Below, piece by piece: positions 25,699-34,153 of a DNA stretch of 64,000 nucleotides. The translations under genes were made by a program, and so were the position numbers. Within the stretch, counting starts at the first letter, position 1. Each line of letters opens with the position of its first letter. Source of the stretch: an uncultured Akkermansia sp. (lineage in GTDB: Bacteria > Verrucomicrobiota > Verrucomicrobiia > Verrucomicrobiales > Akkermansiaceae); assembly GCA_947588735.1 (NCBI GenBank), contig CANQAD010000003.1, positions 1 to 64,000 on the forward strand, given 5' to 3'. Below the pieces are notes generated by a model, which had not been told where the DNA came from, searched no databases, and saw nothing but the letters and a program-made list of their open reading frames with translations.

Positions 25699-26832
25699 AT
25701 GCATGACTGCTCCCCCAGGGCCATTGTGGAGGTGGATGTGGACGCCATAGCCCACAATCTCCACCTTGCTCGGCAAGCGGCTCCCGGCTGTCGTATTATT
25801 GCAGTAGTGAAGGCCAACGCTTATGGTCACGGACTGGAGCAGGTAGTGCGCCGTTTGGATGCCGAACAACCCGCTTTTTTCGGCGTAGCCAATGCGGCGG
25901 AGGCCCGCCAAGTGCAAGCGACGGGTTGCTCAGCGCGCCCATTTCTGCTCGGCCCCAATCCACCGACTGAGCGCGCAGAAATTGCAGCTTCCGGCTGGGG
26001 GTTCACGATTTCTTCGATCGAAGAGGCTGACCATTTTGCTAGTTTGGCGGCAGACGCGCAACGCGTTTTGCCTGTGCATTTGGCGGTGGACACCGGCATG
26101 GGACGCGAGGGGTTTTTGCCCACAGAATTAGGCGAGGTGCTCGCGCATCTGCAGGGCCTTCCCTCCCTGCGTGTGGATGGCGTTATGTCGCACATGCCGG
26201 TGGCCGATGAGGATGAGGTTTTCTCGCATGCGCAGGTGGAACTCTTTGAGCAATGTGTACGCGAGGTTTCTATGCATGCGCAGCCGCGCTACGTGCATTT
26301 GGCGGCAAGTGCGGGTATACTGCGCTACAAGGTCCCCTGTGCCAATACAGTCCGGCCCGGGCTTATGCTTTACGGCATTGCGCCGGTGCACTGCACGTGG
26401 GAAAAACAGCTGCGCCCTGCCCTCCGCCTACGCGCTGCAGTCACATTGGTACGATCCCTGCCAACCGGACACGGAGTTTCATACGGGCGCTGCTTTGTGA
26501 CACCACACTCCCTGCGAGTGGCTACTATCGGCATTGGTTATGCAGATGGTTGGCGCCGCCACCTCTCCGGCAGAGGAGTACATGCGCTCATACACGGGCA
26601 GCTCTGTCCTCTTCTTGGACGTGTGACAATGGATCAAATCATGGCGGATGTATCTGCCGTTCCAGGAGTGCAGTCAGGAGATATGGCCGAGCTGATCGGG
26701 CCATCGCTCAGTGTTGAAGAGCTCGCGATGCAAGCCGGCACCATCCCATGGGATATACTCACCGGACTCGGTCCGCGCCTCCCGCGCGTGAGTTGCTCGA
26801 TGGGCGGTTTTTCGCGTTGCGCCGCTGTTTGA
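25699..26832 (+). CDS. alr: Alanine racemase
   Basis: 377 aa PLP enzyme that makes D-alanine for peptidoglycan. The PLP lysine is in VVKANAYGHG (about residue 36) and the catalytic tyrosine in GIGYADGWRR. The N-terminus IVEVDVDAIAHNL is typical. An in-frame TTG 39 bases upstream coincides with the -35 box, so ATG 25699 is preferred. Its 3' end overlaps the convergent MerR gene by 74 bases. Length fits the family (about 360-390). Confidence 0.93.
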   Translation: MHDCSPRAIVEVDVDAIAHNLHLARQAAPGCRIIAVVKANAYGHGLEQVVRRLDAEQPAFFGVANAAEARQVQATGCSARPFLLGPNPPTERAEIAASGWGFTISSIEEADHFASLAADAQRVLPVHLAVDTGMGREGFLPTELGEVLAHLQGLPSLRVDGVMSHMPVADEDEVFSHAQVELFEQCVREVSMHAQPRYVHLAASAGILRYKVPCANTVRPGLMLYGIAPVHCTWEKQLRPALRLRAAVTLVRSLPTGHGVSYGRCFVTPHSLRVATIGIGYADGWRRHLSGRGVHALIHGQLCPLLGRVTMDQIMADVSAVPGVQSGDMAELIGPSLSVEELAMQAGTIPWDILTGLGPRLPRVSCSMGGFSRCAAV

Positions 26833-27259
26833 CCGCAAAGCAACGGTTGAGTTTGCGCGCAGAAAAAACGGGCGGTTTTTCTCCCTTTGCCACGGCGGCG
26901 AGCATTATGCCATAATGCTCGATTTTGAGGTCCAAATAATCCAGGCATTTCTTGAGTTCGAGGCGCTGATGACGCAGACGATCCCGGGTTTGCTCCAAGA
27001 GTTCGCGTCGCACACGCAGTGTGTCCTCCCCATCTTCCACCATTGCAAAATACCTCTTCATCTCAGGCAACGATAATCCCGCTGTGCGCAAGCAACGTAT
27101 GGTATTCACACGACTCATTTCTGGTTCTCCGTAACGCCGATTCCCCGATCCATCCCGCGGAACAGGAGGTATCAGCCCCTGGTCTTCGTAAAATCGCAGT
27201 GTTGCAGCAGACAGTCCGGATGCCGCCGCCACTTGGGCTATGGTTTGAGAGGTACACAT
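26759..27259 (-). CDS. MerR-family transcriptional regulator
   Basis: 166 aa from ATG 27259 (MCTSQTIAQVAAASGLSAATLRFYEDQGLI). The N-terminal winged helix has the MerR signature SAATLRFYEDQGLIPP and RRYGEPEMSRVNTIRCLRTAGLSLPEMKRY. A coiled coil (TRDRLRHQRLELKKCLDYLDLKIEHYG) follows, as in AdhR/NmlR-like members; there is no clear pair of effector Cys in the C-terminal tail, which is short and basic. The -10 box TATAAT lies six bases upstream of the ATG and the dyad TTCAAG-N3-CTTGAA just upstream of that, suggesting autoregulation. The prepilin peptidase is divergent. The 3' end overlaps alr. Confidence 0.85.
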   Translation of the reverse strand: MCTSQTIAQVAAASGLSAATLRFYEDQGLIPPVPRDGSGNRRYGEPEMSRVNTIRCLRTAGLSLPEMKRYFAMVEDGEDTLRVRRELLEQTRDRLRHQRLELKKCLDYLDLKIEHYGIMLAAVAKGEKPPVFSARKLNRCFAVKQRRNAKNRPSSNSRAGGADRVR

Positions 27260-27265
27260 GGCTGC

Positions 27266-27290
27266 ATTATACTGGTTCAAGCCACTTGAA
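27266..27290 (-). promoter_or_regulatory. MerR-type autoregulated promoter with dyad
   Basis: On the minus strand TATAAT lies at 27271-27266 and the 15-bp dyad TTCAAGCCACTTGAA at 27276-27290 directly upstream, where MerR-family operators lie between -35 and -10. No good -35 hexamer is visible, as expected for an activator-dependent promoter. The arms resemble the SoxR-type operator core (known family knowledge). Confidence 0.55.
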
Positions 27291-27301
27291 GGAAAGTAAA
27301 A

Positions 27302-27331
27302 TTGACATTTCGACGCGTAGCATGGTACAAT
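27302..27331 (+). promoter_or_regulatory. Promoter of the prepilin peptidase gene, leaderless type
   Basis: TTGACA (27302-27307), 18 bp, TACAAT (27326-27331), ATG at 27340. It is 11 bp from the MerR dyad, so the regulator might also influence it. Confidence 0.55.
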
Positions 27332-27339
27332 AAGCGACG

Positions 27340-28455
27340 ATGACGGGGGAATGGACAGATCTCATGCGGATCGATAGTGCATGGTGGCAAGTAGCGTTTC
27401 TGGCACTTGTCGGGGCTTGTATCGGGTCATTTTTGAACGTAGTGATCTACCGTATCCCACGCGGTATGAGCGTCAACAACCCGCCGCGCTCATTCTGTCC
27501 ATCCTGCAAAGCCGCCATCCCGTGGTACCTGAACCTGCCCATCATCAGCTGGCTCATGCTGCGTGGCAAGAGTGCATGCTGTCACCAACCCATCAGCCTT
27601 CGTTACATACTAATTGAGTCAGCCTGCTTCTTGTTGTTCGGAGGCATCGCAATTTATTTCGATTATGAATCCCTTCTCGCACGCTTTCTCATCTGCCTGT
27701 GGGGTGCAGGTTTGCTTTGTTTGCTCCTCATGGATTGGGAGTTCATGGTTGTGCACGCCCGAATTTCCAGCATTTGCGCAGTCTTCGGATTACTGGCATC
27801 CGTTTTTGCCCCTACGCTCGCGGGCGCCAGCACGCTCAGACCATGGGAAGGTCTGCTGTGGGGGTGTGTCGGGATCGCCTGCGGTTACGTGCTTTTCCGG
27901 TTTATTGCTTTAGTCGGACGCTTACTTTTTGGCCGTCGCAACTTGCACTTCTCGGAGCCAACACCTTGGGAGCTGCGCCAAATCGGTGACAATCTGGACA
28001 TTGAACTCGCCGTAGGCAACCATTCCATACGCTGGGGAATGGTCTTTGCTGAGCAACGCGGTGCACTCATTCTCGAAGATGCCACGGTGGAACAGATCCC
28101 CGGCGCCTCCTGCCGCGTACGCTTCACCGACACGCAAATGATTATTGGTGATTCTTCCTACGATTTGGAAGAGTACGACACGCTCCGCGGTACATGCCGC
28201 GCGGTGTGTTCCCAAGGCGCTACCATGGGTTCCGGCGATGCGTGGATCGCCATGGCCATCGGCGCACTCTGCGGCTGGCAGGGGGTCATCTTTTCGCTTG
28301 TTGTCGGTAGTTACATTGGGCTCGTCTATGCGCTCATCATGCGCATCCGCCGCGGAGACCCCATGCCTTTTGGCCCGGCACTCATTCTTGCCGCATTCTT
28401 GTGGTTATTTTCCGGCCCTCAGCTTGTATCATGGTTCCTGACTCATCTCAGATAA
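27340..28455 (+). CDS. Prepilin peptidase (GspO/PilD-like, A24 family)
   Basis: 371 aa polytopic membrane aspartyl protease that would process type IV pilin-like leaders. The N-terminal domain has GSFLNVVIYRIPRG and the Cys motif CPSCKAAIPWYLNLPIISWLMLRGKSACC. The first catalytic Asp lies in LLLMDWEF and the second in MGSGDAWIAMAIGA (GxGD). Two oddities: the segment after the first Asp reads MVVHARI instead of the usual LPD, and about 100 polar residues (about 200-290) are inserted between the catalytic segments, longer than in PilD. An alternative ATG lies at 27364. No pilus genes are nearby. Confidence 0.85.
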   Translation: MTGEWTDLMRIDSAWWQVAFLALVGACIGSFLNVVIYRIPRGMSVNNPPRSFCPSCKAAIPWYLNLPIISWLMLRGKSACCHQPISLRYILIESACFLLFGGIAIYFDYESLLARFLICLWGAGLLCLLLMDWEFMVVHARISSICAVFGLLASVFAPTLAGASTLRPWEGLLWGCVGIACGYVLFRFIALVGRLLFGRRNLHFSEPTPWELRQIGDNLDIELAVGNHSIRWGMVFAEQRGALILEDATVEQIPGASCRVRFTDTQMIIGDSSYDLEEYDTLRGTCRAVCSQGATMGSGDAWIAMAIGALCGWQGVIFSLVVGSYIGLVYALIMRIRRGDPMPFGPALILAAFLWLFSGPQLVSWFLTHLR

Positions 28456-28463
28456 CTGGGCGC

Positions 28464-29183
28464 TCACCCCTCCCATTCCATGGTGATGACTGCGCGTAGT
28501 TTTCCGCCGCCTTCAATGCGGTGCTGGCTTAGCGATCCTGCCGCGCGGTGGATTATGCACAGCGGTTCGCTCATCATACTCTCGTGTTTGTAAGTCACAT
28601 GGATACGGCGTGGCGCACAACCGGGAGGATTCGGCATCGTATCGATTGCCCAGGTCAAATAGGCGGAGTTGTTAATATGGCCGTTGAAATCGACATCTCG
28701 GCGTGACGTCACCAAATATGCGGTTCCCAAATCCTTTGCCTGATCTTCCGGGAACTTTGGCAGCTCAGCCGTGATGATTGGAGGACACGCCGCCGGCACA
28801 TCAAGGTCTGCCCGTTTCAGCGGCATAGGCCGACGCGTGTTCATGTCGATAATCACCCACATTAAATCAGCACGTCCTATCACTTCCCCCTCCCTATCGC
28901 GCATCTCTACGAATCGGCGCGCTTGCAACGGCGAAGCCTGCCCGGTATTCGTGCGCAAACTCACCTGCTCCTTCCATTTTGGTCGGCGCAGCAGTTCGAA
29001 GTTACCTTGCACTTCCACCCAGATCATGCCGTGCTCCACCACCCAATCATAGCCCATTTTGTTACGCGAAGCGTGCAGCTCCGCCATTTCCTGACAAAAC
29101 AAAAGGTAGAACTCCGGCTTGAGCAGCAAATCTGCCCCGCATTCGTAACTCGCAATGCTGTGTGACAACACCAAATCTTCCAT
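28464..29183 (-). CDS. Acyl-ACP/acyl-CoA thioesterase (hotdog, FatA-like)
   Basis: 239 aa, likely double-hotdog. The N-terminus SHSIASYECGADLLLKPEFYLLFCQEMAELHA and MGYDWVVEHGMIWVEVQGNFELLRRPKWKEQVSLRTNT resemble acyl-ACP thioesterases; the second half has DVDFNGHINNSAYLTWAID with the D-x-N-x-H-x-N catalytic motif typical of FatA/FatB. It would release fatty acids from ACP or CoA. It is convergent with the prepilin peptidase (eight-base gap) and divergent from the amidase gene. Confidence 0.85.
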   Translation of the reverse strand: MEDLVLSHSIASYECGADLLLKPEFYLLFCQEMAELHASRNKMGYDWVVEHGMIWVEVQGNFELLRRPKWKEQVSLRTNTGQASPLQARRFVEMRDREGEVIGRADLMWVIIDMNTRRPMPLKRADLDVPAACPPIITAELPKFPEDQAKDLGTAYLVTSRRDVDFNGHINNSAYLTWAIDTMPNPPGCAPRRIHVTYKHESMMSEPLCIIHRAAGSLSQHRIEGGGKLRAVITMEWEG

Positions 29184-29189
29184 GCCGCC

Positions 29190-29217
29190 ACTCTATCATA
29201 CCGTTTTCCATTGTCAA
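29190..29217 (-). promoter_or_regulatory. Thioesterase gene promoter, leaderless type
   Basis: On the minus strand TTGACA (29217-29212), 16 bp, TAGAGT (29195-29190), then six bases to the ATG at 29183. Confidence 0.5.
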
Positions 29218-29225
29218 GTTCGCAC

Positions 29226-29254
29226 TTGACCAACCACAACTGCCACCGTATCAT
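29226..29254 (+). promoter_or_regulatory. Amidase gene promoter, leaderless type
   Basis: TTGACC (29226-29231), 17 bp, TATCAT (29249-29254), then six bases to the ATG at 29261. It is divergent from the thioesterase promoter, with the two -35 boxes eight bases apart. Confidence 0.55.
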
Positions 29255-29260
29255 ACCCGC

Positions 29261-30169
29261 ATGCGTTTTCTCCGTCTTCTTTTCTGCCTGTGCGCGGGGG
29301 CGCTGGCGGCCTGCAGCCAGGTGTCTCGCAGCCCGCGCACCTCACAACTCGTAGTGCTTGATATTGGGCACTTCCTGACCTCACCAGGGGCTAGTACACC
29401 CGGGGAAGTCGGCGGCCGCGTGTTGCGTGAGTGTGAATTTTGGCATCAATACGCAGGCGAGGTAAAGCAAGAAGTGCAACGCGCCGGGTTTCGCTGCGTC
29501 ATCATCAACCGCGGCAACCCTCCCACCACACAACCTCTGCTTTCCTACGCAAGAGCGGCGGACGTCTCTTACCTGCGCCATCCGGATGCTGGCGCAGAGC
29601 GTTACCCCTCCCGCTATTTCCCAGACCGTGTAGCTTCCGGCATGGTGAGTGCCGACTACGCCATCTACAACCGCGCCGCCTGTATCGTATTCCTGCATCA
29701 CAACAGTTTATCAAACCGGTGGACAAGCGGAGCTTCTCCCTCCGTGATCTTGCGCAACAAATATAACGGCGGTGCACTCGCAGAAGCTCTGCGCTCCACC
29801 ATGGAATGTGAAATCCTCAACCACGGCATGCCCAATGCCGGCAGAGGATGCAGGACGGAAGTGCGCTGTGTGGATGCCGATCGTGCGGCAGGTTGGCTGA
29901 ACGCCTGCGATGATGCCGGCATTCCAGCTGCCGTCGTGGAATCTGCCTTCCTGAACAATCGCGCCCACGCCGCCTTTCTGGCCACGGACTCCGGCGCACG
30001 TGCCTACGCGAGAGCCGTGGGACGTGGCATCGTGCGTTTCATGCGCATTTCACCGAGCATCCAGCGCCACGTTCGGGCCAACCCGGATGCACCCGACCAA
30101 GGTTCTTTCGGCTACGCCGAGGAATCGCGACAACTGCACGTTCCCGGCGCTAAGCTTCTCATCCGTTGA
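29261..30169 (+). CDS. N-acetylmuramoyl-L-alanine amidase-like lipoprotein (Amidase_3)
   Basis: 302 aa from ATG 29261 (MRFLRLLFCLCAGALAACSQ); the promoter position and signal peptide reject the longer upstream frame. The lipobox LAAC gives a lipidated Cys18. The zinc-amidase pattern is present: VVLDIGHFLTSPGA (His), RECEFW (Glu), CIVFLHHNS (His) and the catalytic Glu in AAVVESAFLNN. Substrate would be the muramyl-alanine bond of peptidoglycan. DIGHF replaces the usual DPGHGG, so the loop differs from AmiC. Its end overlaps the convergent aroE by 11 bases. Confidence 0.82.
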   Translation: MRFLRLLFCLCAGALAACSQVSRSPRTSQLVVLDIGHFLTSPGASTPGEVGGRVLRECEFWHQYAGEVKQEVQRAGFRCVIINRGNPPTTQPLLSYARAADVSYLRHPDAGAERYPSRYFPDRVASGMVSADYAIYNRAACIVFLHHNSLSNRWTSGASPSVILRNKYNGGALAEALRSTMECEILNHGMPNAGRGCRTEVRCVDADRAAGWLNACDDAGIPAAVVESAFLNNRAHAAFLATDSGARAYARAVGRGIVRFMRISPSIQRHVRANPDAPDQGSFGYAEESRQLHVPGAKLLIR

Positions 30170-31049
30170 TGGCCGCGCGCATGACGCGCTCATCTGCCCG
30201 CTTCCCAAACCATTTTTCGAAGGAAAGCGCGCCCTGCCCCACGAGCATATCCCGGCCATCGCAAACACGGCACCTCGCTGCCGCTGCCGCCCGTTGCAGG
30301 GGCGTTGCATGAGTGATCAGATCGAAGACAATATGCCTCCCACTCAGCAATTCGGCGGCTATTGGCAAGGGGTCTTCCGCAGCCAAGCCCAAGCTCGTGG
30401 CGTTAACAATGAGGTCCGCCTCTTGCACAGCCGCTCGCATCTGATTACCGTCAACCAACGAACAAACGCCGATGTTCATCTCCGGCGCCAGTGAGCGAAG
30501 ACGATCTGCAAGGCGTCCCAGCTCCGGCCGCGGACGATTCGCCAAAATCAATTGCCGACATCCGGAAATCACGCACTGCATCGCCAGAGCGCTTCCCGCT
30601 CCGCCGCACGCTCCAAGGATCAGGACTCTTTTTTCTGCGAGTCGGCTGCCGCAATGCGACGCCAACGCGTGTTCAAAGCCCGGACCGTCTGTGTTGCTCC
30701 CCTCAATTTTTCCCTCGCGAAATACAAGCGTATTCACCGCCCCGCTCAGCTCGGAAAGACGATCCACTTGATCCGCCACTATCCGCGCCTCCCGCTTAAA
30801 AGGCACGGTGACGTTCACCCCAAGAAACCCCAACAGACGCAAGCGCTCCGTCAAGCCGCGAAAAGCTCCCTCCTCCTTTGGACACAAAATACGGACATAC
30901 GAACCGCCTATGCCCACTGCACTCATGGCGGCCTCCTGAATGTCCGGAGAGAGCGAATGCGCAATGGGATGCCCCACGACCCCGAGTCGCGGGACAGGTA
31001 AAGGAGCCGACAGCTTCTCCAATTCTTCAATGGTGTAAACGTCCTGCAT
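30159..31049 (-). CDS. aroE: Shikimate dehydrogenase
   Basis: 296 aa NADP-dependent enzyme of the aromatic amino-acid pathway (3-dehydroshikimate to shikimate). The substrate-binding N-terminus GVVGHPIAHSLSPDIQEAAM is preceded by about 20 extra residues. The catalytic Lys is in VNVTVPFKREA and the Asp in NTDGPGFEHAL. The Rossmann motif is ILGACGGAGSAL. It is last gene of the operon starting at 34143, six bases after yajC. Confidence 0.93.
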   Translation of the reverse strand: MQDVYTIEELEKLSAPLPVPRLGVVGHPIAHSLSPDIQEAAMSAVGIGGSYVRILCPKEEGAFRGLTERLRLLGFLGVNVTVPFKREARIVADQVDRLSELSGAVNTLVFREGKIEGSNTDGPGFEHALASHCGSRLAEKRVLILGACGGAGSALAMQCVISGCRQLILANRPRPELGRLADRLRSLAPEMNIGVCSLVDGNQMRAAVQEADLIVNATSLGLAAEDPLPIAAELLSGRHIVFDLITHATPLQRAAAAARCRVCDGRDMLVGQGALSFEKWFGKRADERVMRAAING

Positions 31050-31055
31050 GAACCC

Positions 31056-31385
31056 TTATTCCTCCGGCGAGCCGTCTTTACCGACAGTTTGCACCACCTG
31101 GCTCTTCACGATTTTGATGATGGTATTGGGGGCCACCTCCAGGCGAACGGTGGTATCTTTCACCTCGCGCACAATGCCGTAGATTCCGCCGGCAGTAATG
31201 ACTTTATCGCCGCTTTTCAGAGCATCTTGACGGGCCTTGAGTTCTTTCTGCTGCTTGCGTTGCGGACGAATGAGCAAGAAGTAAAATATCACAAAAATGA
31301 GACCGAGTGTGATAAACATGCTCATGGGATTGCCTTGAGTGTTCTGTGCGGCGGCTTGCGCCAGGATGAGTGCAGTTGTATTCAT
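31056..31385 (-). CDS. yajC: Preprotein translocase subunit YajC
   Basis: 109 aa. A single membrane helix (about residues 22-41, FITLGLIFVIFYFLLI) is followed by RPQRKQQKELKARQDALKSGDKVITAGGIYGIV, the YajC signature, and a small beta domain. It accompanies SecDF in the translocon. The start overlaps the tgt stop (ATGA). The tgt-yajC pairing is widely conserved. Confidence 0.95.
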   Translation of the reverse strand: MNTTALILAQAAAQNTQGNPMSMFITLGLIFVIFYFLLIRPQRKQQKELKARQDALKSGDKVITAGGIYGIVREVKDTTVRLEVAPNTIIKIVKSQVVQTVGKDGSPEE

Positions 31386-32512
31386 GGTATTTGATTGGCT
31401 TGGTAACGCGCGATGAAACTGCTCTTGAAAGCAGCATATTGTCCGGCCGCTATGGAGTTTCGCGCTTGCTCCATGAGCCGCAAGTAAAAGTGAAGGTTCT
31501 GAAATGAAAGCACTCTTTGCGCCAACATCTCTCCCGCTCGGAAAAAGTGCCGTATCGCCGCGCGGGAAAATCGTGCCACGTGCGGGTGACTCTCCTCGTG
31601 AATAGGACGTTCATCGGATTTCCAGCGTTCATTCGTGATGTGCATCGGACCATCCGGAGTGAGGGCAATGCCGTGTCTTGCCAGGCGCGTTGGCATCACA
31701 CAATCAAACATGTCAACGCCGCGCCCAATCATCTCCAGCATCTGTACCGGTGTGCCGAGCCCCATGGCATAACGCGCTTTCCCCACCGGCAGGTACGGCG
31801 TCGCATTCTCAATGGCCCGCAGCATCTCCTCCTCAGGCTCCCCCACGGATACGCCGCCGATGGCATAGCCGTCAAAATCCATCTCCGCGAGTTGTTCAGC
31901 GCAGGCGCGGCGCAAATCCGCGAACACAGAACCCTGCACGATGCCGAAGTGTTGCTGCAGAGCATTACCACTCATGGGATGGTGCTCCTGCACCCAAGTC
32001 TTGCAACGCGCCGCCCAGCGCAATGTATAACCCATGGATTTCTCAGCGTAAGCGCGGTCGCAAGGGTAAGGCGGGCATTCATCAAAGAGCATGGCGATAT
32101 CCGCCCCCAAGTTCGCTTGAATTTCCATGCTCTTCTCCGGCGTCAACAACATGTACGCCCCATCAACATGATTGCGAAAGCGCACTCCCTCTTCCGTAAT
32201 TTTTCGCAGTTGCGCCAGACTCCACACCTGAAATCCTCCTGAATCCGTAAGCATCGGCCTCCTCCATCCGGCAAACTGGTGCAATCCACCCAGATCGCGT
32301 ATCACTTCATCCCCCGGCCGCAAGCACAGATGGTAAGTATTGCCCAGAACAATCTGGGCACCCAATTCTTCCAGCTCCTCCGGGTGCAGCGTTTTCACGG
32401 CGCCCTGCGTACCGACCGGCATGAAGATCGGCGTGGGCACATCGCCATGCGCCAGGTGCAACGTGCCAAATCGTGCACCGGTTGGGTCCGTGCTGTGCAA
32501 GGTAAAGCTCAT
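31382..32512 (-). CDS. tgt: Queuine tRNA-ribosyltransferase lacking the zinc ligands
   Basis: 376 aa. Tgt exchanges guanine 34 of GUN-anticodon tRNAs for preQ1. The active-site Asp is in MLTDSGGFQVWS, the nucleophile Asp in DCVMPTRLARHG, and IGGVSVGEP and YAMGLGTP are intact. The family's zinc site (CxCxxC plus a distal His) is missing: at residues 308-313 the sequence reads SHPHVA, and the distal His position near 338 is Gln in FQNLHFY. The gene order trmB-tgt-yajC is tight (four-base overlaps at both ends), so expression looks intact. queE lies at 44322. Confidence 0.93.
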   Translation of the reverse strand: MSFTLHSTDPTGARFGTLHLAHGDVPTPIFMPVGTQGAVKTLHPEELEELGAQIVLGNTYHLCLRPGDEVIRDLGGLHQFAGWRRPMLTDSGGFQVWSLAQLRKITEEGVRFRNHVDGAYMLLTPEKSMEIQANLGADIAMLFDECPPYPCDRAYAEKSMGYTLRWAARCKTWVQEHHPMSGNALQQHFGIVQGSVFADLRRACAEQLAEMDFDGYAIGGVSVGEPEEEMLRAIENATPYLPVGKARYAMGLGTPVQMLEMIGRGVDMFDCVMPTRLARHGIALTPDGPMHITNERWKSDERPIHEESHPHVARFSRAAIRHFFRAGEMLAQRVLSFQNLHFYLRLMEQARNSIAAGQYAAFKSSFIARYQANQIP

Positions 32513-33093
32513 GAGTTGCGCACAAAGCGTGCCGAGTATGTTGTCCTACCCTGCGATTCCCAATGAAGCTGGAAGTCTGTAACAGGGTACTCGGTCAAAT
32601 CTGGCCACGGTTCACGGTGAAACAATGCTGAATCTCCCACAACTCTGCACACCCAGCTGTAATATTCCTCATGATCAGTACGAAAAAGGAGTTCTCCCCC
32701 CGGCGTCAAAACGCGGTGTAACACCGGTACAACATTCTCTTGCATCATACGCTTTTTATGATGCTTTTCCTTGGGCCATGGATCAGGGAAAAGATAGTGC
32801 AGACGCCGCACGCTCCCCTCCTGCAGCATCCATTCCAACAGATAGCGGTTCTCCGCCCGCACCGCGCGCACATTGTCCAGCTCCAATTCATCCGCACGAC
32901 GACAAACCTTGCGCAAACGGCCCAGCAAACGCTCCACTCCCAAAAATAATCGCTCCGGATGTTGCTGCGCCACCGCCAACAGAAACCCGCCATCCCCACA
33001 CCCTAAATCCACCTCACATTCCTGTCCGCTTCCAAAAATATCCGTCACGCTGTAGCGGCGGAAATAATCCGGCGGTATGAAAGCGGTTGCCAT
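32509..33093 (-). CDS. trmB: tRNA (guanine-N7-)-methyltransferase
   Basis: 194 aa SAM enzyme forming m7G46 in tRNA. SAM-binding EVDLGCGDGGFLLAVAQQHPERLFLGVE (about 27-54), the catalytic-region motif FPDPWPKEKHHKKR, and FRTDHEEYY near the C-terminus are all canonical. It is slightly short at the N-terminus. It starts six bases after the secreted-protein gene and overlaps tgt by four bases. Confidence 0.93.
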   Translation of the reverse strand: MATAFIPPDYFRRYSVTDIFGSGQECEVDLGCGDGGFLLAVAQQHPERLFLGVERLLGRLRKVCRRADELELDNVRAVRAENRYLLEWMLQEGSVRRLHYLFPDPWPKEKHHKKRMMQENVVPVLHRVLTPGGELLFRTDHEEYYSWVCRVVGDSALFHREPWPDLTEYPVTDFQLHWESQGRTTYSARFVRNS

Positions 33094-33099
33094 AACGGC

Positions 33100-34143
33100 T
33101 CAGCGCTTATTGTTCTTCTTTGGCTTGAGCGGCACAGCATGCATCGGCTGCGGCTGCTCTCCCTTGTACTGTGGGTTCATGGAAGCAATCTGCTCATTGG
33201 TCACCGCAAAGGTGAAATTGCCTCCTTTTGCCTCATCCTCCGCATCCAGCACATGGTCGAACACGCACACGGGTCGGTTCCCCGCCGTTTCGGGCATCAC
33301 AAACACACCAATAGCCATGCCTGGATGATCCTGTTCATTGCTGCTGGGCTTGATACTGTATGCAATGGTGTTGGTGCCTCTCCTCAATCCTCCGGATATG
33401 GTGTCAGCGCGTCTTTCATCATCAAAATTGTGAACGGAGACGCCGTTAATGCGTATCTCGATTTCGCGGCCGGGACAATCGACAAAGACTTCGCCGATGA
33501 GCTCTGGATTGGCACATGCGGGAGGCACAGTCGGAATACTGCGGTAGGGGTGGAATCCATCTTGCTCACGCAGGACACTCAGATCCCGACCCTCCAATCT
33601 CTTGAGCACGCCAGGCAATTTACTCAAATCAAAGAACCGCGTCTGATCCAACCGCCATTTCCCGTTCTCGTGCACAAACTCCAGCACAAAAGCATTCTGC
33701 TTGGCCACGTCGTCCCCTAGTTGCATCTTCCCGAGATAGGTAGCTGCCATGGTGCGTCCGGCACACCCGCTGAGCGCTCCTACAAAACGGAAATTTTCCA
33801 ACTGCGGAGCTTGCCGGGCACTGCGAAAGAAATCTCTCGGGAAGGTACCGCGCTCCGAAATGATGAGGTTGCGCACCTTCATCTGTCGAGCAGAGGAGGT
33901 ACTGTTGCGCCACGCAGTTTCATCCCCACGCTGCACACTCAATCGCCAGGTATTGTACGTAGTCTCCGCAAGAGCTCGCGCCTTCTCCTGATTCGGAGTA
34001 GCGATGCCATCTGGCGTTACTTGAAGCTTTCCACTCGCCTGCGGCGTTGTCGGTATGGGTGCAGGAATTGATGTCTGCTGCGCCGTAACTACCCCAGCGC
34101 ATGTGATGGTAGCCACGATGATGGCTGCAAAAAGTTTTCTCAT
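33100..34143 (-). CDS. Secreted protein of unknown function
   Basis: 347 aa with a signal peptide (MRKLFAAIIVATITCAGVVTA, cleavage before QQ). A Pro/Thr-rich spacer is followed by an all-purpose-looking alpha region (KARALAETTYNTWRLSVQRGDETAWRNSTS) and a C-terminal beta-rich half (IEIRINGVSVHNFDDERRADTISGGLRRGTNTIAYSIKP). The tail is Lys/Asn-rich. No family is recognised. It is first gene of the operon running through trmB, tgt, yajC and aroE. It has a consensus promoter and a GAGGAG ribosome binding site. Confidence 0.75.
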   Translation of the reverse strand: MRKLFAAIIVATITCAGVVTAQQTSIPAPIPTTPQASGKLQVTPDGIATPNQEKARALAETTYNTWRLSVQRGDETAWRNSTSSARQMKVRNLIISERGTFPRDFFRSARQAPQLENFRFVGALSGCAGRTMAATYLGKMQLGDDVAKQNAFVLEFVHENGKWRLDQTRFFDLSKLPGVLKRLEGRDLSVLREQDGFHPYRSIPTVPPACANPELIGEVFVDCPGREIEIRINGVSVHNFDDERRADTISGGLRRGTNTIAYSIKPSSNEQDHPGMAIGVFVMPETAGNRPVCVFDHVLDAEDEAKGGNFTFAVTNEQIASMNPQYKGEQPQPMHAVPLKPKKNNKR

Positions 34144-34153
34144 TGCTCCTCAA

